The notes under the pieces were generated by a model. That model saw nothing but the letters and a program-made list of their open reading frames with translations, made no database searches and was not told the DNA's origin. Shown in pieces: positions 21,992-33,294 of a stretch of 64,000 nt of DNA (the first letter of the stretch is position 1; every line of letters starts with the position of its first letter). The DNA comes from Symmetrospora coprosmae (taxonomy: Eukaryota > Basidiomycota > Cystobasidiomycetes > Symmetrosporaceae). The stretch lies in contig VUYT01000009.1 in NCBI GenBank assembly GCA_008802785.1, positions 248,001-312,000 on the forward strand. The letters are read 5' to 3'. Position numbers and translations under genes: made by a program.

Positions 21992-22692
21992 GGACGCTGA
22001 CCGACCGCAACTCACGGAGAGCATGCGCCGCACAATGTAGTGGCCAGTACATCATCAACGTCATAGCGCGGGAGCACACCGTCACAAAGCATGTGCAATG
22101 CCTTCGTGCAAGACTACGCGCTTGGCATGCCCTCCGTCTTCCCTTCCGCTTCCCGTCTTGTCCTCCACCTACAGCGCAGCGCCGAACAAAGGCCGACCAT
22201 TATCAAGCTACCCCTTTTGCTGTCTGACCCACAGCGCACTGGCCACTGAACGACCACAGTGAGGCCTGGAGCCCAGCGTCACCCTGTCCCCTCAGACGCC
22301 TCCGCGCTTTTACGCCTACGAGTGCGGCCACGGCCAATGGCGGCCTTTTGAGTGGAATACCTCTCCGCCACCTATCGAGGGCTCGAAGTGCTACACGTCA
22401 GATGGCTAACCAAGCTCCTAAATTTGGCTGACGACCCGTTCTCACGCGACCTTTGGCCCTTTGGCTATACTTCCCCTTGTTCGGCCCGCCAGCGGAGCTG
22501 GAGTGGCTCTGCCCCGATTGACGTAATGCGTATATCTGTTCAGGCGCTGTTCAATTCCCTGCGATCGCTCCTTTGAACAGTCCGTGACCTACAAAAGAGC
22601 GCGCCTCGAGCCTATCCAGCTCTCTGCTTAGTCCGTATTCCATCCAAGCTCACAACCTCCACATACACCCTAGCCCCCTCTCAGAACTGAAT
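21992..22692. other. Intergenic and promoter region of the small secreted protein
   Basis: Seven hundred bases, more AT-rich than the genes, without a credible coding frame. It contains the palindromic stretch GGCCACGGCCAATGGCGGCC near 22328-22347, including a CCAAT pentamer, and CTACAAAAGAGCG about 100 bases upstream of the ATG at 22693, which could be a weak TATA-like element. These are candidate sites only. Confidence 0.5.
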
Positions 22693-23149
22693 ATGAAGCA
22701 TAATCTTGCAGCCATCTTCGCTACCGGCCTCGTCGCTGCAGCCGGTCTCGTCATGGGCGACTGTGGCGACGTTGCCGAGAAAGCCGTGTAAGCCCCTCCT
22801 GTTCGCCCCACCGATCGCGAAGCACCTTTCGTGCTCTGAATCTTGCCAACGTATCCCTCTCGTACTCTCACCATACAGGCACTGTGAGAACGGTCTGCAG
22901 CGCACCTGCCTGAACGGCAAGTGGGTTATTCCCATACACTATGAGACTCAGCAGCCCATGTCTGGACCGGGCTACACCGAGCAGTGCCCCGCTGTAAGCC
23001 ACTGCGCCGCGTGCAGTCCTGCTCGTCGTCAACATTGCGCCAGCTCGGCTGACGCAGGCTCTGATCCCACCCGATACTTGAAATCACAGGGCCGCCACTG
23101 CGCCACGAGCTGCGCCGAATGCCCTTGCGAGAAGGACAAGCCGAACTAG
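22693..23149 (+). CDS. Small secreted cysteine-rich protein, effector candidate
   Basis: Three short exons (22693-22787, 22879-22993, 23090-23149), with GTAAGC donors at both introns and CAG acceptors, encode 89 residues in consistent phase. The first ~22 residues are a clear signal peptide (MKHNLAAIFATGLVAAAGLV then MGDCG). The mature ~67 residues contain eight cysteines: C-G-D near the N-terminus, HCENGLQRTCLNGKW, EQCPAGRHC, and a C-terminal cluster TSCAECPCEKDK. Even Cys number and small size suggest disulfide bonding outside the cell. The function is unknown. In plant- or animal-associated basidiomycetes such proteins are often effectors or antimicrobial peptides, which is inference. The exon frames are too short to stand out alone, so this gene is easily missed. 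The next gene downstream is unrelated. Confidence 0.8.
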
Positions 23150-23609
23150 TAAAGCTCGCGCATGCAGGCGCGCAGGTGCGCTCGCGCGCTGTTCAGAGCA
23201 TTGGACTGGGCTACGCTGCGATCGTTCTCTAGACCCTCCTGTCCCGACTTTATGATGCAATGCTCTCATACTGATCGCGCAGGCTGAGACGGCTCAGCAC
23301 GACTGATGCATCCATGGCCTCTCCGACCGTTCTGGCCCCGCTGCACCGACGGCAGCAGCGGCACCGGTTGCGTCACAGCTCCGCTCTGCGTGACCCCGCT
23401 TGGCGACCGGGATCTCCGCTTTTGGTTGCCCTCCGTCGGAGATGCCCTGTTCGCTAATTCGAATACCTCCGTCATCGCAGCGACCACGGAGATGCATTTC
23501 CGAAGGGCCCGGGCCCGTCCTGGTCGAATCTACACAGGGCGACCTCTCCTCTTCTTCCTGTTCTCGTCCGAGTGCACGCCAGCAGCTGCAGAGCAAGCAC
23601 CGTTTCGAG
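23150..23609. other. Intergenic region, possible 5' coding extension of the next gene
   Basis: The frame of the gene starting at 23610 is open upstream to 23400, with an in-frame ATG at 23442, so the true start may lie here. Otherwise I see nothing recognisable. Confidence 0.5.
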
Positions 23610-26600
23610 ATGGGCGATCAAGCGCTGAGGCGAACACAGAGCGTTCCTGATGGCTCGAGAATCAGCAGCGTCCAGCAGAAGCTCAATCAAACCCGCCGAA
23701 TCAAGTCAAGCACGGGCCCTCGCCCGGAGTTCCAGCTCGGGGGCATCGACAGCCCGCGTGTCTCGTGGCGGGGAGAGGATGGAGCAGGCAAGACTCTGGT
23801 CGTCTACGACAAGGGCAAGCCCATCGCAGCGTTGCAGGGTGCGGACGTCGACGAGGACAGCGACCTGACCGACCTGGACGACCTGAGCGACGACGACTTT
23901 GCAAATGACGATGAGCCTAATAAGACGAGGGCCACGGTCAGTCCCGCGCGCTCCCTTGCTATGCATGTAGGCTGTCGGCGCTGACAATTCACATATTCAG
24001 ATCATTGCTGAAGCGAAGCAGGCCTGCATCGACCTCACGAACCTCGATTTCAGCCCAATCAAGGACGGCCTCACACCCGAGGCCATACAGAGTCGGTGCG
24101 ACAAGATCAGAGCACTGGCAATCATCGCTGTGAAGCCTTGGATCCGACACGAGGGACGACCTGGGCTCAATTCCACCCAAGGGGTAGGCTGGGAGGAGAT
24201 GCAGAAGGAGGCCGGTCGTACTCAGGTGTCGAACCTCAAGACCCTCCGCGGCAGGATGGCGGAAAAGTACAAGGCCTGGACAGGGTAAGCGGTAGCGTAT
24301 TTCGATCGGGAGATGCGCCCGGATGCAGCTGAATCGCCTTGCTCTCGGGACACGTCGCGACAGGACATTCACAGACATGGTTCTGACACTCCAGCCTAAC
24401 ATCGCTGCTCCCGCCTACACAGTCTCGATGGGTGGCCCTGCAGTCGTGCGCGACGCCGCCAGCTTCTTCGAGAACGGACACTGGGCCAAAGATACGCTCG
24501 AAGAGGCTGTCCATGACCTCTACGACCAGGCGTGCCACTACGTCGGCTTGACCGGAACCCAGCCAATTTGGTCCAAATTCCGCTTCACACCAGAGTTCAT
24601 CGAGAAGCTCTTTGTGCTTGCCAAGAAGCACGATCGCTTTGACGGTCTTCGTGCCAGCTTCATCACTCTATACCTTGACAAGAAGAGCGAGGGTCAGAAG
24701 CTTGCGAGCCGCGCTGGTGCCAGGTTCGCCGAGTTGCGACCCTACATGGTCGAAAAGGCGCGAGAGATGCTGGTTGAGACCATGCAGAAGGGCGAACTGC
24801 CGGCTATCGTTACGTCAGACGTGAGTTATGCTATTCATAGCGTGGAGTCTTACAGCGCAGCTGACAAAATGCGACTTCCACTGCAGATCGATGCCTACCG
24901 AAAGACTGTGCCTCGATTCGATCCTGCTACGACCGAGATCGTCGACTTCACCCGCCTCTACTTCCTCAACAAGCGTATCGCTCGCGCTACGTCCGGCGGA
25001 TCCTTTGCTATACGCAAGGTACCGCGGGGCATGCAATCGGCCGACTACGTCCCCTCCTCAAAGCTGACCGAGGCCATCGACACGGGCAACTGCACTCACG
25101 AGCAGTTCGTCGACACCTACGACGACAGCCTCTACAAGGCATTGGAGCCAAAGCTGAAGGCCTTGATGGCCGCAAGCGGGCTTAACGACATCCTTGCCGA
25201 CTCAAGGCAGCGCGGATCGCGACACTCAAAGCACAAGAAGACCTTGTCGGCCAGGACGAAGCTTTCGTCGACCTCTGCCATTTGGGAGAGGTACGGCACC
25301 TCGGGTACAGAGCCAGAGGAGCAGGAGAAGGTGATTGCGCCTTGCTACACCAATCTCGTCAAGGAGGCAGGTTTGGCTGCCGGAGGATCATTCAAGCTCA
25401 GCGAAGGCTTAGAGCAGAAGAAGAATGAGATCAAGTTCGACATGGACGCCCTCAAAGATGTCGCCATCAAGGCAATGTCCGACGAGCTCGATGAGCTGTC
25501 GGCTGGATCGGCTCTCAAGCAGTTCAAGGGTCTGGCCGCCCTCGTCTCCGATTATGGCTCGTCAGACCTTCACCAGGACAAGATCGAGCATTACAACCAC
25601 GTTACCTCAAGTCTCGAGGTCCCCATGGCCAACCTCAGCCGGGTATTCGTGAGTTTGCCCATTGTCGGCTTCGCTGCCTGTACGATCCCTGCAAGCGCTG
25701 ACTGCGGCATTTCAGGCCGTGTGCAAGGAGTTCGACGAGATGTCGTCACTCAAGGAGACCATCACGCAGCACTGCCTCCTCTTTGTCACCTGGACCATGC
25801 GCTCCAAGCAGCCGGTGCTACCCATCATCTTGTTCTCGGCCTACCTCGATCAGCTTTGGCGAGAATTTGCGAGCGGTCCCAACTACACGATTCTCGCAAT
25901 CAAGCCCTTCGACCTCATCGAGACCGACATGTCCTTCGCACTGACTGAAGTCGCGTTCAAGACCACAGCTGGCTGGATCGTGGCCCGAAATGGGCGAAAG
26001 GCGGACGGAAAGTACACGTCGTTCCGATCGCCAAATCCAGCGTACATCGAGCAGATCAGGGACCTCCAGTTCGGCCAAACAGGCAGTATGGACAGCAGCG
26101 AGGCGATTCTCTGGCATCCGGAACAGCGCCTCAAGGAGCGGACACCCCGCTACGTCGCTGTCGGAAGCTGGCGAACCAGAACGCCGGACCGCTTCCTCAA
26201 GCTGCGACCTGGCTTTGTGTCCTTCGTTTCTGGTCCATGCCCATGGCTGTACATCGGAGGAACTTGGGTTCAATGCCTCGGCCTCGTCTGGCTCGCCGTC
26301 GGGTACGCCTTCAAGTACACGGACAAGAATAAGCGAGGGAAGCCCAATGCAGCCTCTCGCGCTGTTGTCGCGTCTAGAGCCCAAGCTCGTGCAAGTCTCC
26401 AGGAGCAGGAGGAAGCGGATGGAGAGCTCTCGATTCGAGCGGAGGAGTTCGAAGGGGACCTTTCCGCCGTCAACGAAGAGTCAGGGTCCGCCACCCCCTA
26501 GCCCACCGGGAAGCGCTCCCAGCGAGATGAGAGCGACCAGGAGGCAAGCATCGCGAGCGACAGCAACAAGCGACCGCGACAGAACCGAAGAGTCATCGAG

Positions 26601-26696
26601 CAGCCGACCACGGACGAAGAGGACAGCGGCAGCGACGATGACGGTGAAGACGGCGACGACGAGGGCGCCGATGACGCAGATTACATTGACAAGTAG
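23610..26696 (+). CDS. Large protein of unknown family, in-frame TAG before an acidic, probably nuclear tail
   Basis: At least four exons. Exon 1 (start 23610, or 23442) is basic, then strongly acidic (DVDEDSDLTDLDDLSDDDF). A GTCAGT intron near 23940-24000 leads to IIAEAKQACIDLTNLDF and KTLRGRMAEKYKAW, then a GTAAGC donor at 24287 whose acceptor (near 24426) I could not place in phase. The main exon from ~24427 encodes a long mixed region (FIEKLFVLAKKHDRFDGL, DFTRLYFLNKRIARATSGG). A last intron near 25648-25715 precedes AVCKEFDEMSSLKETI and a hydrophobic C-terminal part with WLYIGGTWVQCLGLVWLAVG, perhaps a membrane segment. The frame meets TAG at 26499-26501, but the same frame stays open for 64 more codons with a basic patch (KRPRQNRR) and an acidic tail ending at 26696. 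I recognise no domain or catalytic motif. It ends 92 bases from the convergent DAHP synthase stop. Confidence 0.68.
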
Positions 26697-26788
26697 GCTT
26701 GCAGCGATCACTTCCGAAGATGCAGAGGACAAGCGGGACAAATGCTCATGGGTACAGGCAGGTCTGGTGAGTCCCAAACCGTCGAGCT

Positions 26789-28412
<1,624 letters not shown>

Positions 28413-28600
28413 GGTGAGAACAAGTAATTCCTTGGTGATGTGCGGCGCTTGTATGTGCGGCTGCAGTTGTCGTCTGGCCAAGCGTCTTCTCCTTCGGCTG
28501 TCCTTGCGGGTCATCCGCTTCGCACGTGCCGCTCATCGGTCGCGCGGGTCTGCTCTCGACAACGCTCTCGACAACTGCGTATTCAGCAGCAATAGCAGAC

Positions 28601-30501
28601 ATGACGACGCCAGCGCAGCGATTGCACCTCGCGGATCTACCCAACGAATGCTTGGAACTAGTCGCTGGTCACCTATCCCACCGCAAGCTGTTGGCGCTGT
28701 CACAGGTCAATAAACGCCTCAGAGACATCTCGGTGAGTCCGGGTCGCTGGCGCGTCTGGAATACAGCACAGAGGTGGGTACTCGCATTGGATGCTGATTC
28801 TACGCAAGCATTGCTGGAACTGGTCTAGCTGCCCGCGCTATTCCACACCCTCGACTTGAAGGATTGGTCAATCCACCGCGTCCAGAGCTGCATTGACGCC
28901 CTATCACCCGCCTTCTTGCGCAAGAACTTCCGCAAGGTCTGCATCACCTTGGCATCTACGTCCTTCTGGCAGACTGGCAGTGACGCTCCTGCGCTTTCAC
29001 GCAAACAGCAGACACTCTGCGCTCTCATCAGCCCAGCGCTGCTCGAGGTCACACTCCGAGTCGCGATATCCGTGCGCATTGCGAACGCGGAGGAGGCGGG
29101 CGCAAGCGGTGTTCGGAGATTCCGCGCATACATAGCAAATAGCTTCAGCGCGCTGCGCGCCGCCGCTATCGGAATATTCGATGCAAGCCTGTCTTCGAGA
29201 ATCGCACTTTGCATCAGTCTCGATAGTACGCCCCCGGAGAACCCAATCCAGTGCCCGGAGCTGCTGCCAGGGCTCTTTGATGCGATACCGGCGCATCGCA
29301 TCTGCAGCATCGCGGTTCAGAATAATGCTCAAATGCACCATCAGGGTGTAGATGTCTTGCAGCAGGCGATGCAGTCCCTTTACGATCGCTGTCAGACCCC
29401 TGGCGAGCAACTCCCGGATCTCCCGGCTGAGGGCGAGTGGGTCTTCTGCCCGGGCCAAGATCCCACCTACCGGCAGTTAACCCTGGCTGGGCCGATATCG
29501 CTACCTCGACTGGCCGGCCTCCTCTCTACCAACGCTTCGCTGCGGCTTCGCCACCTACAGCTCGACGCCTTTGAGGGCAATGCGCAGCTTTCTTCGGGAG
29601 GGCCAACGCACCTTCCGCTACTGGAGATTTTGGAAATTGGGTTGGAGCCGGATGCAAGCCTCTCGGCCCTGCTGGGATGGCTCAGAGCGCCGTCTTTGAG
29701 ACAGCTGTCTTTGACTTTCCGCGATTAGGCGGTCGTGCCGGACATCATACCGTTCTTGGAACGGAGCTCGAAGCTTAGACTTCTGGAAGTGACTACGGAG
29801 GAGCCAATCGGTCAGGCAGACTACGGCATGCTTGCCGACCTCTGTGCGCGCAGAGGGTGTAGGCTCAGTCTCTGTCTAACGGCACCCCTACTTCGCATGG
29901 AGAACTTGCGGAGGATTTCTAGTTCAGCGCCCTCCATCGGCGCTCTCAGTCTGCACTTCGAAGCGGTCAGCGCGCGCACCATTGATCGCACGCTCAGTCC
30001 ACTGCGAACAGCCTCCTTCGATAATCTCACCCGCTTGTCCTTTTCCGCCGGTCCGTCTCTGGACCCAGAAGCTGCACCCACAGCCGATTCAATCATGCGA
30101 GCCAGCGCCTCCTGGTACACCATTAACTCCCTCCTCTCGCACGGCACATTCCCGCGACTCCAAGACATTCGCATCCAAGGAAACGTGGACAGTCCTACAC
30201 GACTCCTGGATCTGGCAGCCATCATTTACTCGCCGCGTCTTTCTGCGCTGCAGAGTCTTCACGTCTCTATCGAGCGCACACCCTCTCAGGATCCGGTCGA
30301 GCTCGCAGACTACGCTCGGACGTGAGTGAGATGGACAGGCTACCGTGGCGGCGTGCAGTGTCGGCGAGGGGCTGACTTGCGCTCTCATCCGGTCCTGGCA
30401 GAGTCCTTATGAAAGCTGAAAGGCTCTGTAACGTGGATCTGACGTACATCGTAAATGGAACGCAGGTCTTCCCCTCTCCACGCGATCTGCCCTGGTATTA
30501 A
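28601..30501 (+). CDS. F-box/leucine-rich-repeat protein, copy 2, interrupted by one in-frame TAG
   Basis: Exons 28601-28732, 28829-30321 and 30402-30501 sum to 575 codons in perfect phase. The N-terminus is an F-box (LHLADLPNECLELVAGHL, KLLALSQVNKRLRDIS). LRR-like segments follow, for example LPLLEILEIGLEPDASL and PSLRQLSLTFRD. A TAG at 29726-29728 then interrupts the frame, which continues without shift (VVPDIIPFLERSSKLRLLEV) to the last exon, TVLMKAERLCNVDLTYIV. Because phase and splice sites remain intact around the TAG, it may be a recent nonsense change, a sequencing error, or a site of read-through; these cannot be separated here. The family would bind Skp1 in an SCF ubiquitin ligase. 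The paralogue at 11701-13483 stops at nearly the same place. Confidence 0.75.
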
Positions 30502-30665
30502 TTTAGCTGCGGAAGTGGATAGAAGTGCTGTGCTCCGGTCCGACCCTTGACCAATGTAATGCGGCGCCCTGCGCCCTGACCTGTTTATCAGGCCTGGAGC
30601 CACTCGAGCGCCCTCGAGATTGCGCTCTTCGCCTCGTGCCCATTCTATAGCGAGCCTTTTTCGGT

Positions 30666-31401
30666 ATGAGGACACGGATAGCGACAAGTGCACTGTCGCG
30701 CAGCGCCTTACAATGTGCGCGGTCGCGAGCGACCTCGAGAGCGCTCCTTCGACCCATTGCGCCCCGACCCATCCCCTCGACCTCGCCCTCGAGCCATTCA
30801 GAATGGCCAAGCGCCAGCCGGTCCTTCCACCGCTCTGCCGCGTCGCGCGCAGAGGAGGCCGACATGCTCCCCTTCGGCAGCGGTGCGGTCATCCCTGCTC
30901 TTGTATCGCCCTGATGTGCAGTAGCGCAGGCTGACGCGCGCGGGCCTGCTCCGATGTTGGGGTCGTGAGCAGAGATCATGAACCTGCTCGAGAACAACGC
31001 AGAGTTCAAGGGCATCACGCTCAAGTTTGCGGACCGGATGCAGAAGCTGCTCGACATTGACGTGCAGTGCGTTTTGCCATCCGCGACCGCCGCCGTTCTG
31101 TTCAAATCGGGGCTCGGAATGCTGACGTCTCGAGAGGTGTACATGTGAGCAGCGCTGGCACGCTGCCGTCACCTGTGCAGATGATGCAGGTTGCGCAAGA
31201 CGAGGAGCTGCGGCAGTGCTCAATGCAGTGGGTCGCGTCGCTTCTCTGAGCGATCCCAACCGAGGTGAGCGTACGTGTCGGCTGAGAAGGCAAGCGGCTC
31301 CGCAGAATCGCAAAGCTCCTCCAGGATTCGGGGATCAACCTGTCTGAAGACACGCTGAAGCACCTCTGGAGCATGTTGAGCGCGAAGCAGGGCAATTTGT
31401 A
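30666..31401 (+). CDS. Probable small mitochondrial protein, exon model unresolved
   Basis: The ATG at 30666 opens ~80 residues rich in Arg, Ser and Ala without acids (MRTRIATSALSRSALQCARS; later RSFHRSAASRAEEADML), which resembles a mitochondrial presequence. A likely exon near 30976 reads IMNLLENNAEFKGITLKFAD then RMQKLLDID. A last coding-like stretch (31303-31401) reads RIAKLLQDSGINLSED then TLKHLWSMLSAKQGNL before TAG. Middle sequence near 31180-31260 is coding-like in two competing frames (QDEELRQCSMQW or VLNAVGRVASLSDPNR), and I could not join all parts with canonical splice sites in one phase. I do not recognise the family. The gene lies tail to tail with the HAD phosphatase. Confidence 0.45.
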
Positions 31402-31489
31402 GGCCTGATATTTTGCAAGTCGTCGTTTGCTGCAGGCTGCGGTCCAAGTATGCTCATCTAAGCTACTCACGGCACATCTACAATCGCCT

Positions 31490-32481
31490 CTACATTGCCT
31501 CTATCCTCTTGAGAATATCGTCAAAGTCATCCCAGTGCTGCATGATCTCCAGCGCCCCGCACTGCTCCGTGAGAATCCTGCCGACCTCTCTCTTCTCCTC
31601 GTCGTCATCGTACGCACCCACATAACCCAGCAGCGGAATCCCAGCGCGCATGGCTGCGGTAGCGCCGCTCTTGCTGTCCTCGATAGCGAGGCAGTGCTTT
31701 GGGTCGACGCCGAGCTTCTCGCACGCAAAGAGGTAGACGGCCGGGTCGGGCTTGGTCGTCGGCACTGGGAGGGACGTGGCCGCGCTGAAGACGCGCGTCG
31801 ACGCCACATCGCCCGTAGACGGGAAGTACTGCTCCTGCCCGCACTTTCTCAGCGAGGCCTCGACGCGCGAGAGCGCCGAGCTGCTGACGACCGCGAGTCC
31901 GCGCTTGGTCCCGCCCGAGCTCGATCCTGTACTCGATGGAGGATCGGCCAGACGCGCGAGGACGGCGTTCGCACCCGCGCATGGGGCGCACTCGGCCTCG
32001 ATCATGCGGATGATCTCGACGAGCTCGCGCGAGACGTACGCGTTGACCTCGGCGGGCGCGAGCGTGAAGCCGTGCTTTGCTTGGAGGGAAGCGAGGAGGC
32101 CGCGGAAGTTGAGGCCTACGAACTCGCGCTGCATCTCTGGGCCCGAGTAGCGGTACGCCACGCCTTTCTGCGAGTGCAGGCGGATCGGGTGACAGCAGAG
32201 AGTCAGCAGGCATCCCCGCATCGAACGAACTACATACGATACGGTAGCTTGGTTCAGCAGGCAGAGACCACATACGGCCGCGAGGATCTCGTTGGCGAGG
32301 TTGGAGCAGCCGCGGAATGCGAGATGCTCGGTCTGGCAGAGCGTGTTGTCGCAGTCAAAGAGGATGTACCGGATCTGCGGGGTGCGCAATAGGATGATGG
32401 GTCGGGGTCTCAGCCGGGGTCGTGCGCGTGCTCCTGCGCGCGTTGCATTTACCCAGCAAAGGGTACGCGTACCTGTGGCAT
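31490..32481 (-). CDS. HAD-superfamily phosphatase (subfamily IA)
   Basis: The best start is the ATG at 32481: exon MPQ splices over an intron beginning GTACGCG to IRYILFDCDNTLCQTEHLAF, which carries HAD motif I (DxDNT, nucleophile and acid/base Asp). A second intron, 32168-32275, is 108 bases, a multiple of three without stops, so it reads as coding if not removed. Removing it joins NEILAA to KGVAYRYSGPEM. Motif II is VVSSSALSRVEASL, motif III the Lys of TKPDPAVYLFA, and motif IV IEDSKSGATAAMRAG. Family role: Mg-dependent phosphoaspartyl hydrolases acting on small phosphorylated metabolites. The substrate is not predictable. A helical cap lies between motifs I and II. Confidence 0.88.
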
Positions 32482-33294
32482 TTTGGCTTGTGAGATGTAA
32501 AGAGGAAATGTGCGCAGCTGAAAGTATCTGTATGAGCGTTGAATCGGTCAAAGGTGGAGAGGTGCGTTGCGGCTCTGGCGGATCTACCGCAATGCCTTCC
32601 CCTTTGACGGGCCTATTGCGGTCGGACGGCGACCATCGTTGTCATGATAGATGCGGCGATGGCTCCACGTAGTCGTAGTCGAAGAGGTCGGCACACCCCT
32701 GTCATGCTGTCCGCTGTTCTGCCCGTCCTGAAGAAGCGCCAGACCCGGTGGCGACAGCATCCTGTTAGACTCGGAGCTCCCAAAGCTAAGGAGGCGCCCT
32801 GCGATAGTCGATGGAGGCTTGGACGTGTAGCAGCTGCCAGTGCATAGTGTCAGTATCCTTTCTATGGCCTGCCAATCCAGTCTCTCTATGCGAGCTGTAG
32901 CGTGGCTGCGACTGGAAAGCGGGGCTTTCTCGCGGCTCCATCTCGCAGGCGGCGTAGGTGCTGGCGGGGATGGCCATGCTGCAATACGCATTGCAGATAG
33001 ACCCGCGCTGCCTGTAAGTACGACTGTGACGACTGTGCGCTCTCTCGCTGTCCAATGTCCCCCCATGCTTGCATTACTAGAAGAGCTTCTTCCTGTCCCC
33101 GTTGCCTGCTCCCTCCCTGCCCCTTGCTTGCCCTCCCTGCCCCCGGGTTGCCTCCCTCCTCGAGCTCCTCCTCCCCTTGAGCTTGCCTGCCTTGCACTCG
33201 AACGACGACGACGACGACGGCGAGGAGGAGGACAGATAGCGAACAAAGCACACACATACACACACAAGAGGGGTGCGTGCACATATAGAGTAGC
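32482..33294. other. Divergent intergenic region between the HAD phosphatase and NST1
   Basis: About 810 bases with a long pyrimidine-rich stretch (near 33080-33180), a short ACG repeat near 33203-33220 and ACACACATACACACACA just before the NST1 start. No frame here shows a domain. Long upstream regions are usual for genes like NST1. Confidence 0.6.

Noticed and set aside
23610-26696. Transposable-element protein
   Set aside because: No terminal repeats, reverse transcriptase, integrase or transposase motif was seen, and the gene has ordinary spliceosomal introns.
31490-32551. HAD phosphatase start at 32551
   Set aside because: That reading translates an intron as an Arg-rich leader; ATG 32481 with a GTACGC...CCGCAG intron gives MPQ-IRYILFDCDNT, a normal HAD N-terminus.
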